A stretch of DNA of 64,000 bases, taken from Chryseobacterium elymi. GTDB lineage: Bacteria; Bacteroidota; Bacteroidia; Flavobacteriales; Weeksellaceae. This document shows positions 1 to 8,685 of the stretch, in pieces. The DNA lies in the NCBI RefSeq assembly GCF_003385495.1, contig NZ_QNUH01000019.1:1-64000 (forward strand), written 5' to 3'. The position numbers were made by a program, and so were the translations under genes. Each line of letters begins with the position of its first letter. Position 1 is the first letter of the stretch. A model generated the notes under the pieces. That model was given only the letters and a program-made list of their open reading frames with translations, was not told the DNA's origin and made no database searches.

Positions 1-96
1 CTGATTGATTCACTGTTAAATATACGAAAAATAAGTCTTAAAAACAAGAGTAAATAACTGTAAGTCAAAATGTTAAATCATTAACTTAATGACATT

Positions 97-108
97 GGGC
101 TAAAGCCC
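97..108. repeat. Short intergenic hairpin GGGCTaaAGCCC
   Basis: A five-base-pair perfect stem with a two-base loop lies in the non-coding stretch before tag. A related hairpin with the same GGGCT/AGCCC stem occurs at 28935-28949, so it may be a fragment of an interspersed element. The rest of positions 1-223 shows no gene. Confidence 0.35.
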
Positions 109-223
109 GTTCCTGTTGATGAAAAATGATTGTTGCCCGATAAATCACTGGATTCCTCTAGCAACCAGGATTACTATTTTGTAAATTTAATCAATCACAA
201 AAACTAATATGGAAATCCAACTT

Positions 224-772
224 TTACTCCTTCCAAAGTGGTTTCTGTTCCAACACATGTTGATAAACAGGACAGCTCTCAGCGTGGGCACCCTTCAGGT
301 ATCCGGTACTCATTAAAAACTCATTAACAATTTCCCCGCCTGTAAACTTAAATGTTTTTTTGAACAGCTTCATCCATTCCTGAAGGCTTTTCGGATGATG
401 ATGTTCCAGCCATTTTTCAAATGATCCGAATTCTTTTTGTAATTCTACGACGGTTTTAGCATTTTCAATGGCAGCATTCACTTTCAGCCGGTTCCGGATT
501 ATTCCGGGGTCATTCAGCAATCTTTCACGGTCTTCTTCGGTATAGGCAGCGATAGCCTGAATATCAAAATTGTTGTAAGCTTTTCTAAAGCTCTCTTCTT
601 TCTTTAAAACGGTCTCCCAGCTCAGTCCTGCCTGATTGATCTCCAGGATCAGTCTTCCGAAAAGTTCGTTGTCATCATGGATCGGGAATCCATAATAATG
701 GTCGTGGTAATTTTTATGCAGTTCTTTTCTGCTTTTGGGCTGCATTCCTTCTATGGCTAAACAATAACTCAT
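224..772 (-). CDS. tag: DNA-3-methyladenine glycosylase I
   Basis: Base-excision repair enzyme that removes 3-methyladenine from alkylated DNA in the cytoplasm. The protein has 182 residues, close to the roughly 187 of E. coli Tag. The family core NQAGLSWETVLKK lies at about 46-58, with a Glu (E44) in the position expected for the substrate-contacting acid. The zinc ligands of the family can be matched: C4, H23 in the YHDHYYG segment, and the H163-x3-C167 pair near the C-terminus. The start overlaps the stop of the upstream MazG-like gene in an ATGA arrangement, so the two are almost certainly co-transcribed and translationally coupled. Family assignment is firm; in vivo substrate range is inferred. 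Confidence 0.93.
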   Translation of the reverse strand: MSYCLAIEGMQPKSRKELHKNYHDHYYGFPIHDDNELFGRLILEINQAGLSWETVLKKEESFRKAYNNFDIQAIAAYTEEDRERLLNDPGIIRNRLKVNAAIENAKTVVELQKEFGSFEKWLEHHHPKSLQEWMKLFKKTFKFTGGEIVNEFLMSTGYLKGAHAESCPVYQHVLEQKPLWKE

Positions 773-1089
773 TTAAATAAATTTTCTGTCTTGGTTAAAA
801 ATTGCTCTAAAGCTACTTTGATATCAATTCCCGTACGATCTGCCAACACGATCAGCCACCAGATATTTTCCCCTAATTTATGTTCCAGCTCTGCAGCAGA
901 ATCTTTTTTCAACCATCTTTTCTGATGAGACATAATATCTCTTCCTACCAATCCGGCGTCAGTAAGGTAAGCAAGCGCATCTTCTTCTAAGGTCCATTCT
1001 GTACCGTGGTGCTGACGTTCCAGCTCATGATACTTCTCCCTGATAGCCAAAGAACGTTTGATGATTTCGTCAAGATTATTTTGATCCAT
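769..1089 (-). CDS. MazG-like nucleotide pyrophosphohydrolase family protein
   Basis: A 106-residue all-helical protein resembling MazG-like/RS21-C6 pyrophosphohydrolases, which hydrolyse (d)NTPs to monophosphates. The C-terminal helix pattern ELEHKLGENIWWLIVLADR followed by TGID matches the family helix that carries metal-binding acids and ends in a hydrophobic dimer face. It is the first gene of a two-gene operon with tag (4-nt ATGA overlap). A joint role in removing damaged nucleotides and bases is plausible but inferred. The family call rests on pattern recognition only; the acidic motif of the first helix is less clear than in canonical MazG. Confidence 0.7.
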   Translation of the reverse strand: MDQNNLDEIIKRSLAIREKYHELERQHHGTEWTLEEDALAYLTDAGLVGRDIMSHQKRWLKKDSAAELEHKLGENIWWLIVLADRTGIDIKVALEQFLTKTENLFK

Positions 1090-1244
1090 TGTTTTGTTTT
1101 CTTGAAATTGATGATTCTGAACAATTCAGGCAATAAAGATAAGGCAGGTTTGTGACAACTGTTTGTCAGTGGCATTTTAATTTTGAAATTAATGATATAA
1201 AATTTTCAATAAACATCATAAATTAGAGACTCCAAAAACAATCT

Positions 1245-2159
1245 ATGAAATATCTTCTATCTCTGCTTTTTACCCTGCTTTTCATTTCCTTTAATGCCCA
1301 GAAAATCTATTCCAAGGCTTACGGCAATTCAAAAAACACACCCATTATTTTTATCCATGGCGGACCGAGTGGAAATGCCACTTTATTTGAAGGAACTACA
1401 GCTCAAAAGCTGGCAGAGAAAGGTTTTTATGTTATCGTATACGACAGACGCGGAGAAGGCAGATCTAAAGACGAGAATGCCTCTATGACTTTTAAAGAAA
1501 GTTTTGAAGATCTTAGTCAGATTTATAAAACCTATGGAATTAAAAAAGCAAACATCCTCGCCCACAGCTTCGGAGGAATCGTTGGAACACTCTTTACAAA
1601 ACAGTTTCCTGAAAAGGTAAGCTCATTGACGTTAATCGGAGCTTTATTTTCCCAGCAGGAAACCTACGATCATATTTTAAAACAGGCTAAGGAAAAATTT
1701 AAAAACGATCCTTCTAAACTGAAAGAGATCTCTGAGATTGAACATTTGAGTAAAAACTCTGCAGATTACAGGAAAAGATGCTACAATCTAGCAAGTGATA
1801 TGAATTTCTTCACCATGCTTTTCCCTACATCTGAAAGTCAGCAATTAAGGAAAGAGTATGAATCCGGTGAGTTTTATACCGTCAATTTCAGAAACCCGGA
1901 ATCGCCTTTGAAGTTTTATAAAAATGAAGTTCAGAACAATCTCGACAATACTGCCGTTTTGAAAAAAATAAAAAAACAGGGAATCCCAATTTTCGCTATT
2001 TATGGAAAAGATGATGGCATATTTTCGGAGAAGCAGCTCAGCGATATAAAAGCGATTGCAGGAAAAAATCATTTTAAGGCTATCGACAACTGTTCGCATT
2101 ACTTATTTGTAGACCAACAGAATGAATTCCTGCAATTCATAGGCTTACATCTAAAATAA
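1245..2159 (+). CDS. Secreted alpha/beta-hydrolase
   Basis: Has an N-terminal signal peptide (about residues 1-19, ending FNAQ), so it is probably periplasmic or exported. The alpha/beta-hydrolase fold is shown by the oxyanion motif HGGP at 38-41, the nucleophile elbow AHSFGG with S108, the acid in YGKDDG (D256 or D257) and the catalytic His in NCSHY (H285). The HGGPSG motif is typical of the prolyl-aminopeptidase-like branch, but the substrate cannot be assigned. It is a single gene followed 38 nt later by a small secreted protein on the same strand. Function beyond hydrolase is unknown. Confidence 0.85.
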   Translation: MKYLLSLLFTLLFISFNAQKIYSKAYGNSKNTPIIFIHGGPSGNATLFEGTTAQKLAEKGFYVIVYDRRGEGRSKDENASMTFKESFEDLSQIYKTYGIKKANILAHSFGGIVGTLFTKQFPEKVSSLTLIGALFSQQETYDHILKQAKEKFKNDPSKLKEISEIEHLSKNSADYRKRCYNLASDMNFFTMLFPTSESQQLRKEYESGEFYTVNFRNPESPLKFYKNEVQNNLDNTAVLKKIKKQGIPIFAIYGKDDGIFSEKQLSDIKAIAGKNHFKAIDNCSHYLFVDQQNEFLQFIGLHLK

Positions 2160-2197
2160 AGTGTAGTTTTGTGAAAATGCCCATACCAGGAACCCAT

Positions 2198-2557
2198 ATG
2201 AAAAATCACAAAGCACTCATCATGATGCTTATTTTGGTGTTTTCATTATCACCGTGTTCCGTAAAAAGAGATTTTCTCGGTATTTTTGATATCCAGCATA
2301 TCAGCGGCTTAAATAAAGTAAAGATAACAGCCGGTACTGTATCCATATGTGGCCTTTCTGCCGATACTTCATCTGTGCGGACCATCCTTTCAAAAGCTGA
2401 TACAAAATTTAAAAGTAAACGTTTTCTTTTCAGTTTAAATGCAGCTTACAGTTTCGGAGAGGAAAAAATCGACTTCAACCAATATTCCGGACAGACTTCC
2501 GGAAACAGTCCCCCAAAATATATTCTATTTAAAAGACTGAAATTAGATCTGGCTTAG
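2198..2557 (+). CDS. Small secreted or membrane-anchored hypothetical protein next to DoxDA
   Basis: About 119 residues from the ATG chosen here. In-frame GTG (2171) and ATG (2177) starts exist upstream, but this one places a lysine and a hydrophobic signal or anchor segment (ALIMMLILVFSLSPC) at the N-terminus. The LSPC sequence is not a proper lipobox because Pro precedes Cys. The remainder is Ser/Lys rich and ends with the distinctive tail NSPPKYILFKRLKLDLA. I have the impression that small flavobacterial proteins with this SPCSVK head and PPKYILFKRLK tail recur next to DoxX or MauE-type membrane proteins, but I cannot verify that. It precedes the DoxD-DoxA gene by 53 nt on the same strand. 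Function unknown. Confidence 0.6.
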   Translation: MKNHKALIMMLILVFSLSPCSVKRDFLGIFDIQHISGLNKVKITAGTVSICGLSADTSSVRTILSKADTKFKSKRFLFSLNAAYSFGEEKIDFNQYSGQTSGNSPPKYILFKRLKLDLA

Positions 2558-2610
2558 ATTTTTAACCGGATCAATTTTTAATAAACAGTTTTTTAATACA
2601 ATAAATTTCA

Positions 2611-3633
2611 ATGAAACATACCTCATACAGCCGGTCTTATGACCTGGCCGGACTCTACACATTATCACTCCGTCTTGTTATCGGATGGACCTATTTTTCA
2701 GCTTTCTGGCGCAGACTTGTTCTCGAAAACAAACTCATTCCGGACGAAGCCGGATATATCGGGGAAAAATTCAATCATTTCCTTCCCAATGCTTTAGGAA
2801 TAAAACCTCTTATAGAATATCTGGTCACCCATCCGGATGCCCTGCACATCTCCATGGTTACTTTTACCATCGTTGAAGCTGTTGTAGGACTATTTATTAT
2901 TTTAGGATTATTTACAAGATTAATGAGCATCGGGATTTTTGGCCTTGCAATGGGAATTCTATTAGGTTCCGGCTGGATCGGAACAACCTGTCTTGATGAA
3001 TGGCAGATCGGAGTTTTGGGAATTGCAGGCGGATTTGTTTTATTCCTTACCGGAAGCGGCTCTTTTTCCCTGGATCATTACTTCATCACGAACAATAAGA
3101 AATTTACCCACAAAAAATGGTTTCCCTGGCTGGGATCAGGTGTCCTTCCTTTATCAAAACCGAAAACACTTGTGCTCGCAGGTTCAGCATTCATTTTTGG
3201 GCTTACGCTGTATACCAACCAGTATTTTCATGGCGGGGTCTGGGGAACACTGCACAATAAATCTGTAAAACCTAAGATTGAAATTTCAAATATTTCTTTA
3301 GTCAACAGAAATCTATCATTTGAGATTTACAGAACAGAAGGTGTGGATGTTTACGGCTCTTTCCTGATTGGTATTCATATTCTGGATAAAAACGGGAATA
3401 TTGTGAAAGCTTTAAACCATGCAGAACTTTCAAAATTCCCAAAAGAAAACATCAGGAATCATTATGTAACTAAAGTAAAGCCGGGAAAGCACAGCCTGGT
3501 CATTCCTCTTGGCTCAAAGGCTGATATTACCCTGAATCTCAATGGTATTTTAGTAAAAAAAGAAGAGCTCCATACGATAAAGCTGATCGATATTAGTGGT
3601 ATAGAATGGACGGCAAGAGTTAATAATCTTTAA
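2611..3633 (+). CDS. DoxD-DoxA fusion (TQO small-subunit-like) membrane protein
   Basis: A 340-residue protein. Residues about 1-160 are a DoxX/DoxD four-helix membrane domain (LRLVIGWTYFSAFWRR, then helices with GLFTRL and GSGWIGTTCLDEWQ). A linker helix lies near 185-200, and a soluble beta-rich domain at about 225-340 matches the DoxA part of thiosulfate:quinone oxidoreductase. In Acidianus, DoxA and DoxD are separate subunits oxidising thiosulfate to tetrathionate with quinone reduction; many Bacteroidota carry them fused, and their physiological substrate is not established. A redox role at the inner membrane is inferred. The neighbour upstream is a small secreted protein of unknown function. 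Confidence 0.8.
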   Translation: MKHTSYSRSYDLAGLYTLSLRLVIGWTYFSAFWRRLVLENKLIPDEAGYIGEKFNHFLPNALGIKPLIEYLVTHPDALHISMVTFTIVEAVVGLFIILGLFTRLMSIGIFGLAMGILLGSGWIGTTCLDEWQIGVLGIAGGFVLFLTGSGSFSLDHYFITNNKKFTHKKWFPWLGSGVLPLSKPKTLVLAGSAFIFGLTLYTNQYFHGGVWGTLHNKSVKPKIEISNISLVNRNLSFEIYRTEGVDVYGSFLIGIHILDKNGNIVKALNHAELSKFPKENIRNHYVTKVKPGKHSLVIPLGSKADITLNLNGILVKKEELHTIKLIDISGIEWTARVNNL

Positions 3634-3672
3634 ACCATTAAGTACTTTTAAGTTTTTAAGAATATTAAGTAA

Positions 3673-3792
3673 GATGCTTCGTGAACTACGTTCAGCATGA
3701 CAATGTTAAAAAAGATCGTCAGAAACAGTTCGTATCAGAAATGTCGTGCTGAGCATAAACTGAAAGTTTACGAACGTAGTTCACGAAGCATC
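3673..3792. repeat. Inverted repeat with 21-bp perfect arms
   Basis: Arms at 3673-3693 and 3772-3792 are exact reverse complements, separated by 78 bp. The inner flanks continue with partial symmetry: a GCATGACA/TGTCGTGC-like pair. It sits between the convergent doxDA and emrB-type genes. The wording resembles other elements in this window that contain a CTTCGT-type core, such as the one at 43836-43921. Confidence 0.75.
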
Positions 3793-3821
3793 CTTAGCAA
3801 GAAGATTTATATTATTTTCAC

Positions 3822-3852
3822 AAAAAACCTCCGGAAATTTCCAGAGGTTTTG
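3822..3852 (-). terminator. Bidirectional hairpin terminator, emrB-type/doxDA
   Basis: Stem AAAACCTC (3824-3831) pairs with GAGGTTTT (3844-3851), and an inner palindrome GGAAATTTCC extends it. A-tract and T-tract flanks let it serve both the minus-strand efflux operon ending at 3866 and plus-strand doxDA. Confidence 0.75.
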
Positions 3853-3865
3853 TATTGAATTCAAT

Positions 3866-5443
3866 TTAGTGCATGGCTTCACTTAAATCTATTTTTTCTT
3901 TGCTTTTTCTTTCTTTAATGAAAAGAATGAATGGTATACATACTAGGAAAATAACTCCTAAATAGAGGAAAACATCCATATATGAAAGTACCGTAGCCTG
4001 TTTTGTGACTGACATATCCAGCATTTTATAGGCTGCATTCATCGCTGCGTCGGGAGTCATTCCTTTTGCGACAAAACTGGCTTTTAACGCGTTCAGGCGT
4101 TGCTGTACATCAAAGCTGTTTTCATCCAGATGGGAAATCAGATTGAGCCTGTACTTCTGTCCTGCATTGGCAATAAACGTGGTAATCGCTGCAATCCCAA
4201 ATGAACCTCCGAGCTGCCTCATCATTCCTGTAAATGCTGCTCCCTGACCAATCTCCTGTCCTTTCAGTGTACTCAACGACAGTGAAGTGATCGGGATAAA
4301 CAGAAGTCCCAAGCCGGCTCCCCTTACGATCAGCATCCAGAAAAATGCATCTTTACTGGTGTCCGGTGTCAGTATTTTATACCCCCAGAAACTATAGACA
4401 AAGAAGATGAACAGTCCCAAAGAAACCAAAATCTGCTGTTTTGCCCCTTTTGAAAGGAGCCTTCCGATAATTGGCATCATAAAGGCTGTTGTCAGGGCCG
4501 CCGGAATCATCAACGCTCCCGACTGTAAAGCCGTCCATCCTAAAATACTCTGCGTATACAGCGGTACAATAAATGTAGAACCATACAATCCGAATCCCAA
4601 AACGAACGACATCACTGTTCCGATTCTTAAATTACCGTTTTTCAGTACCCTGAGCTCCACGATGGGATATTTGAAGGTAAGTTCCCTCCATAAGAAAAGG
4701 ATGAACCCTAAGACGGCCGATATGGTAAATGTTACGATCATTCCGCTTTCAAACCAGTCTTCTTCATGTCCTCTTTCCAAAATAAACTGTAAAGACCCTA
4801 CGGTAACTGCCAATAAGGCAATTCCGATCCAGTCTACATCTGAAACCTTTCGCTTTTCAGCATATTTAGGGCTTTTTACAAACTGTAAGGTCATCAGTGT
4901 CGCCGCAATCCCAATCGGAATATTGATATAAAAAATGTACGGCCAGCTGAAATTATCTACAATATATCCTCCCAATGGCGGACCTAAAGTTGGACCGATA
5001 ATTACCCCCAGACCATAGATCGCCTGTGCCATACTCCTTTTTTCTATAGGATACGATTCCGTAATGATTGTTTGTGAAGTCACCAGAAGTGCTCCCCCGC
5101 CTATTCCCTGCATCAGCCTGAAAAATACTAATTCCCAGATATTGGTGGCATTTCCGCATAAAAACGAAAATATGGTGAAAATAATGATGGAGGCTGCAAA
5201 GTAATTTCTACGTCCGAACTGCTGTGACAGCCAGCTCGTCATCGGCACGATGATTACGTTACCAATTGCATAAGCTGTAATCACCCAGCCTACTTCAGAA
5301 AGTGTGGCTCCAAGGTTACCCTTCATCTCATTCAGGGCAACGTTCACAATCGTGGAATCCACAATTTCAAGCAGAGCACAAAGGATTGCTGTGATCGTGA
5401 TGATCACTCTCCGGGCTCCATATTCTACTAATGAATCTTGCAT
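3866..5443 (-). CDS. DHA2-family MFS multidrug transporter (EmrB/QacA type)
   Basis: Inner-membrane drug:proton antiporter of 525 residues with about 14 hydrophobic segments, typical of the DHA2 family. Visible signatures are D29 in EIVDSTIVNVAL (TM1), the loop motif around LSQQFGRRN (72-80), MQGIGGGALLV near 111-121, and the antiporter motif GLGVIIGPTLGPPLGG near 145-160. It is the last gene of the tetR-tolC-hlyD-emrB operon and should form an EmrAB-TolC-like tripartite pump with the two preceding products. The 133-nt gap from hlyD holds an imperfect palindrome that may modulate its expression. Substrates cannot be deduced. Confidence 0.92.
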   Translation of the reverse strand: MQDSLVEYGARRVIITITAILCALLEIVDSTIVNVALNEMKGNLGATLSEVGWVITAYAIGNVIIVPMTSWLSQQFGRRNYFAASIIIFTIFSFLCGNATNIWELVFFRLMQGIGGGALLVTSQTIITESYPIEKRSMAQAIYGLGVIIGPTLGPPLGGYIVDNFSWPYIFYINIPIGIAATLMTLQFVKSPKYAEKRKVSDVDWIGIALLAVTVGSLQFILERGHEEDWFESGMIVTFTISAVLGFILFLWRELTFKYPIVELRVLKNGNLRIGTVMSFVLGFGLYGSTFIVPLYTQSILGWTALQSGALMIPAALTTAFMMPIIGRLLSKGAKQQILVSLGLFIFFVYSFWGYKILTPDTSKDAFFWMLIVRGAGLGLLFIPITSLSLSTLKGQEIGQGAAFTGMMRQLGGSFGIAAITTFIANAGQKYRLNLISHLDENSFDVQQRLNALKASFVAKGMTPDAAMNAAYKMLDMSVTKQATVLSYMDVFLYLGVIFLVCIPFILFIKERKSKEKIDLSEAMH

Positions 5444-5464
5444 AGTTTTTTACGATGTAAAAAG

Positions 5465-5557
5465 GTGAATTGTCAATGGTTAATCAACTTCGTTGTCAAT
5501 TTTCAGCTTCATATTATCTTCATTCATTGACTTGCACCAGCAAAATTGACAATTCAC
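5465..5557. repeat. Intergenic inverted repeat inside the efflux operon
   Basis: The 13-bp arms GTGAATTGTCAAT (5465-5477) and ATTGACAATTCAC (5545-5557) are exact reverse complements around about 67 bp. A further CTTCGTTGTCAATTTT sits inside. The vocabulary (TCAATT next to CTTCG/CTACG) is shared with the element at 22563-22735. It occupies nearly the whole gap between hlyD and the emrB-type gene. Confidence 0.7.
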
Positions 5558-5576
5558 TTATTTCACAGTTTTAATA

Positions 5577-6686
5577 TTATTTAAGCGATACTTCTGCTTT
5601 CACATTCATTCCTGTTCTCAGTCTTTTTGCAATATTCTTATCAAGATTTACAAAATCGATCTTTACAGGAAGCCTCTGCACCACTTTCACGAAGTTACCG
5701 CTGGCATTATCCGGAGGCAGGATTGAAAAAGTAGCTCCTGTTGCAGGAGAGAATGAACTTACAACTCCATCAAATTCCTGATCGGGGAAAGCATCAATCT
5801 CTATTTTAACTTTCTGTCCTTCTACCATTTTATCTACCTGTGTTTCTTTAAAATTCGCTACAACCCATTTCTGATCGTTTTTAACCAAAGCAAAAAGCTG
5901 TGCTCCCGCCTGCAGATACTGACCTGCCTGAGTGGAAACCTTTCCTACATACCCGTCTTCCGGAGCCAGGATCACGGTGTATGATAAGTTTAATTTAGCA
6001 TTTTCGACATCCACTTCTCTTTGCTTTGCTATTGAACCGGCAACACTGATCTGCTGGGAACTTGCTGCAGTCTGAGAAGACGCAATAGTAGTCTGTTGAG
6101 CTATTTGGTTTCTCTGATCCACCAAAACCTGAAGCTGTCTGTCCGCAGACTGTTTAGCCGCTAAAACCTGTTCGTATTGTTGTTCTGTAATAGAATGGTC
6201 TTTTACAAGATTGGCATATCTTTTCAGATCCTGTGATGTTTTCCAAACGTTTACTTTTGCTGCTTCTATCTGTGCATTGGCCGTAGTTACTGCTGCCTGG
6301 GAAGAACTAATATTTTTTGAAGTAGCCGTAGTCGTAGCTTCTGCATTTGAAATATTACTTCTGGCTGTTGACAGAGCGGCCTGAGCCTGCTCAAGAGCCA
6401 TTTTCTGATCTCTGTTATCAAGAATAACCAAAGTATCTCCTTTTTTTACAAACTCATTATCTTTCACTTTTACTTCGGCTACATATCCGGAAATTTTAGA
6501 AATTACCGGTGCCATATTGGATGTAATTTGTGCATCGTCCGTTTCTTCGTGATACTGCCCGTAAGTAAAGGCTCTGTATCCGTAGATCCCTCCACCGATT
6601 ACAACAGCGGCTAAAATGATAGGAAAAACGAAACTTTTTTTCTTTTTAGGTTCAAGTTCAACGGTTGGTTTATTATTATTTTCCAT
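5577..6686 (-). CDS. HlyD/EmrA-family membrane-fusion protein
   Basis: Periplasmic adaptor of 369 residues linking the MFS pump to the outer-membrane channel. It has a cytoplasmic Lys-rich start, one membrane helix at about 18-37, a lipoyl half-motif near 60-90 (KISGYVAEVKVKDNEFVKKG), a long Ala/Gln-rich coiled-coil hairpin at about 95-225, and the returning beta-barrel segment (APEDGYVGKVSTQAGQYL). This order is standard for EmrA. It is the third gene of the operon, 16 nt after tolC. Confidence 0.92.
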   Translation of the reverse strand: MENNNKPTVELEPKKKKSFVFPIILAAVVIGGGIYGYRAFTYGQYHEETDDAQITSNMAPVISKISGYVAEVKVKDNEFVKKGDTLVILDNRDQKMALEQAQAALSTARSNISNAEATTTATSKNISSSQAAVTTANAQIEAAKVNVWKTSQDLKRYANLVKDHSITEQQYEQVLAAKQSADRQLQVLVDQRNQIAQQTTIASSQTAASSQQISVAGSIAKQREVDVENAKLNLSYTVILAPEDGYVGKVSTQAGQYLQAGAQLFALVKNDQKWVVANFKETQVDKMVEGQKVKIEIDAFPDQEFDGVVSSFSPATGATFSILPPDNASGNFVKVVQRLPVKIDFVNLDKNIAKRLRTGMNVKAEVSLK

Positions 6687-6702
6687 TTTGATTTCAGTCT
6701 GA

Positions 6703-8022
6703 TTATTTAATTGTTAAAGTTCCTGTTGTCTGTAATAGTTTTCTGTACGCTAAAGCGGCATCTGCTTTTGCATTGATCACGCCTACGTTCGCGGATATCT
6801 GGGCAGCGTCCGCATCCAGAAGTTCTGTCATGGTTGCAAGGCCGTTGTCATATTTGTTTTTGGTAATCCTGTAGTTTTCATTGGCCTGTTCAGCAGCCTT
6901 CTCATAAACTGTGATTCTCTTTTTAGAATAATCTGTATTCTGATATTCTCTGTTAACATCCAGCTTAATGTTATCATTCAGCAATTCATCGTTTGCTGCC
7001 AACTGCTTTTCTCTTGCCTGAGACTGTCTTAGTGAAGAATTTTCTTTCCAGATATTGGATAAATTGTAAGAAATTCCAATTCCAACGTTTACAGCATTGT
7101 ATATGGTAAGGAATTTTGGGATATCTGCTGCTACATATCCTCCGGTAAATGCTATGGAAGGAAGGTTTTCAGCTTTTGCGGATTTTGTCCCAAGTTCTGC
7201 AGCTTTTCTTTGCTGAGCCAAAGCCTGTAAGTCTTTACGGTTTTCTTTAGCTTCATTTACATAGTAATCAACTGTTTTTACTTCAGAACCTTCATCAATA
7301 TAATTCTGGTCTACTTCAATTTCTGTAGTTTCCGGAATACCCAGCAGCAGATCCATATTGATGTTGGCAATATTGTAGTTGTTTTTAGCTTCCAATAGCC
7401 GCAGCTCAATATTTGAGGTCTGAAGATTTGCTTTTAAACGGTCATTTCTAGCAATAACCCCATTATTTTCAAGTTTAAGAAAGGTCTCATCCCTTTTTTG
7501 AGAAGCTGTAAGATTTTCTTCTAAAACTTTGATGGACTGGTTGGCTTTAAATAAATTATTATAAGCCTGGGCAACATTATAAGCAATCGCTATTTTATCA
7601 TTTTCGGTGCTTAGTTTTGATGCTTCCACCAAATATTTCGCAGACTGGATACCGTATTTGATTCTTCCGCCACTGTAAACCGGAACGCTAAGGTTAACCG
7701 ATCCATAAGCAACCTGATGCACTTCCGGACCTCCTGCTCCTGCTCCCGAAGCACTGGAAAGCTTTAGATCAACAGTGGGCTTAGTGGGTAGGTACATATA
7801 GCTCCCCGAAACTTTCAGCTCCGGAAGCTGTCTGTTTTTGGCTTCCAAAAGATCTGCTGTAGCTTCTTCGATCTTGGCGGCATCGATCTTAAGATTTTTA
7901 CTGTTCTGGATTCCCAGCTGCACGGCTTCATCGAGGGTGAGCTGTTTTTTCTCCTGGGCACTTATGGCTGTAACTCCCATAAAAAGGGATAATGCCAACA
8001 CCGAGTTATTTATTCTCTTCAT
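6703..8022 (-). CDS. TolC-family outer-membrane efflux channel
   Basis: A 439-residue outer-membrane factor with a signal peptide (about 1-22, cleaved after AISAQ). It has two helical repeats typical of TolC, each starting with an LTLDEAVQLGIQNS-like or NRKDLQALAQQ-like segment, and the C-terminal YDNGLATMTELLDADAA pattern. It overlaps the end of the upstream tetR gene by 17 bp and is followed closely by the HlyD-family gene, so it belongs to the same transcript. It provides the exit duct of the tripartite pump. Confidence 0.92.
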   Translation of the reverse strand: MKRINNSVLALSLFMGVTAISAQEKKQLTLDEAVQLGIQNSKNLKIDAAKIEEATADLLEAKNRQLPELKVSGSYMYLPTKPTVDLKLSSASGAGAGGPEVHQVAYGSVNLSVPVYSGGRIKYGIQSAKYLVEASKLSTENDKIAIAYNVAQAYNNLFKANQSIKVLEENLTASQKRDETFLKLENNGVIARNDRLKANLQTSNIELRLLEAKNNYNIANINMDLLLGIPETTEIEVDQNYIDEGSEVKTVDYYVNEAKENRKDLQALAQQRKAAELGTKSAKAENLPSIAFTGGYVAADIPKFLTIYNAVNVGIGISYNLSNIWKENSSLRQSQAREKQLAANDELLNDNIKLDVNREYQNTDYSKKRITVYEKAAEQANENYRITKNKYDNGLATMTELLDADAAQISANVGVINAKADAALAYRKLLQTTGTLTIK

Positions 8023-8632
8023 AACCTAAAAGGTCTTTTAGTAAATATTTTATATGTTTATTAAGTTCTGTGTAATACTTTTCATCAAAAACTTCGTCGT
8101 CTTCCGTATCGTTCAGGAATTCTTTGTACATCTCTTTGGCATTGGATGCATAAAACAAAGTTCCGCTCACTGTGGCATGAAGCAGATAGATAGGAGGGTT
8201 TTTAGTGAAAATTCCTTTTTTCAGTCCGCTTTCAAGGACCTGCGAGTACATGGAGATAAAGCCCATCTTAGTCTGCTTCAGAAATTCCACGATCTGCGGG
8301 TTTTCCGTATGAAGCTGCTCACGTTGCATAATTCTGTAAAAACATTTATGATGTCGTACTCTTCCGGAAAACTGGTCTACGATCTTTTCTATTTTCTGCC
8401 ATTCATTGATATCTGTTCTTTCGAGGATGTCTCTGGCAAAGAACTGACCTTCATTCATTCTGTATTCCACTAATTTTTCATATAGTTTTTCCTTAGATCC
8501 GAAATAATAAGAAATCATAGAGATATTTACATTAGCCGCCTTGGAAATCTCCCTTGTGGAGGTCCCTTCAAAGCCTTTTTCTGCAAAAAGCTTCTCCGCA
8601 GCAAATAATATATTTTCTTCTTTTGAAACCAT
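8006..8632 (-). CDS. TetR/AcrR-family regulator of the efflux operon
   Basis: A 208-residue repressor. The N-terminal helix-turn-helix is unmistakable: GTSTREISKAANVNISMISY followed by YFGSKEKLYEKLV, at about 22-56. The C-terminal ligand-binding domain is divergent, as usual. It is the first gene of the efflux operon, with its 3' end overlapping tolC by 17 bp. A palindrome overlapping its own promoter (8672-8705) implies autoregulation of the whole operon, with release by a pump substrate; the inducer is unknown. Confidence 0.92.
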   Translation of the reverse strand: MVSKEENILFAAEKLFAEKGFEGTSTREISKAANVNISMISYYFGSKEKLYEKLVEYRMNEGQFFARDILERTDINEWQKIEKIVDQFSGRVRHHKCFYRIMQREQLHTENPQIVEFLKQTKMGFISMYSQVLESGLKKGIFTKNPPIYLLHATVSGTLFYASNAKEMYKEFLNDTEDDEVFDEKYYTELNKHIKYLLKDLLGYEENK

Positions 8633-8654
8633 AGCAATTCTATTTTTCAGGGCG

Positions 8655-8685
8655 CAAATTTACATAAGATTTTAAATAAATCAAA
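8655..8685 (-). promoter_or_regulatory. Promoter of the tetR-tolC-hlyD-emrB operon
   Basis: Reading on the minus strand there is TTTG at 8685-8682, a 19-nt spacer, and TAAATTTG at 8662-8655, an excellent match to the Bacteroidota -33/-7 consensus. It lies 22 nt before the tetR start. Confidence 0.75.

Noticed and set aside
2611..3633. Thiosulfate oxidation (chemolithotrophy) from the DoxD-DoxA fusion.
   Set aside because: No other sulfur-oxidation gene is in the window and fused DoxDA proteins are common in heterotrophic Bacteroidota; substrate left open.
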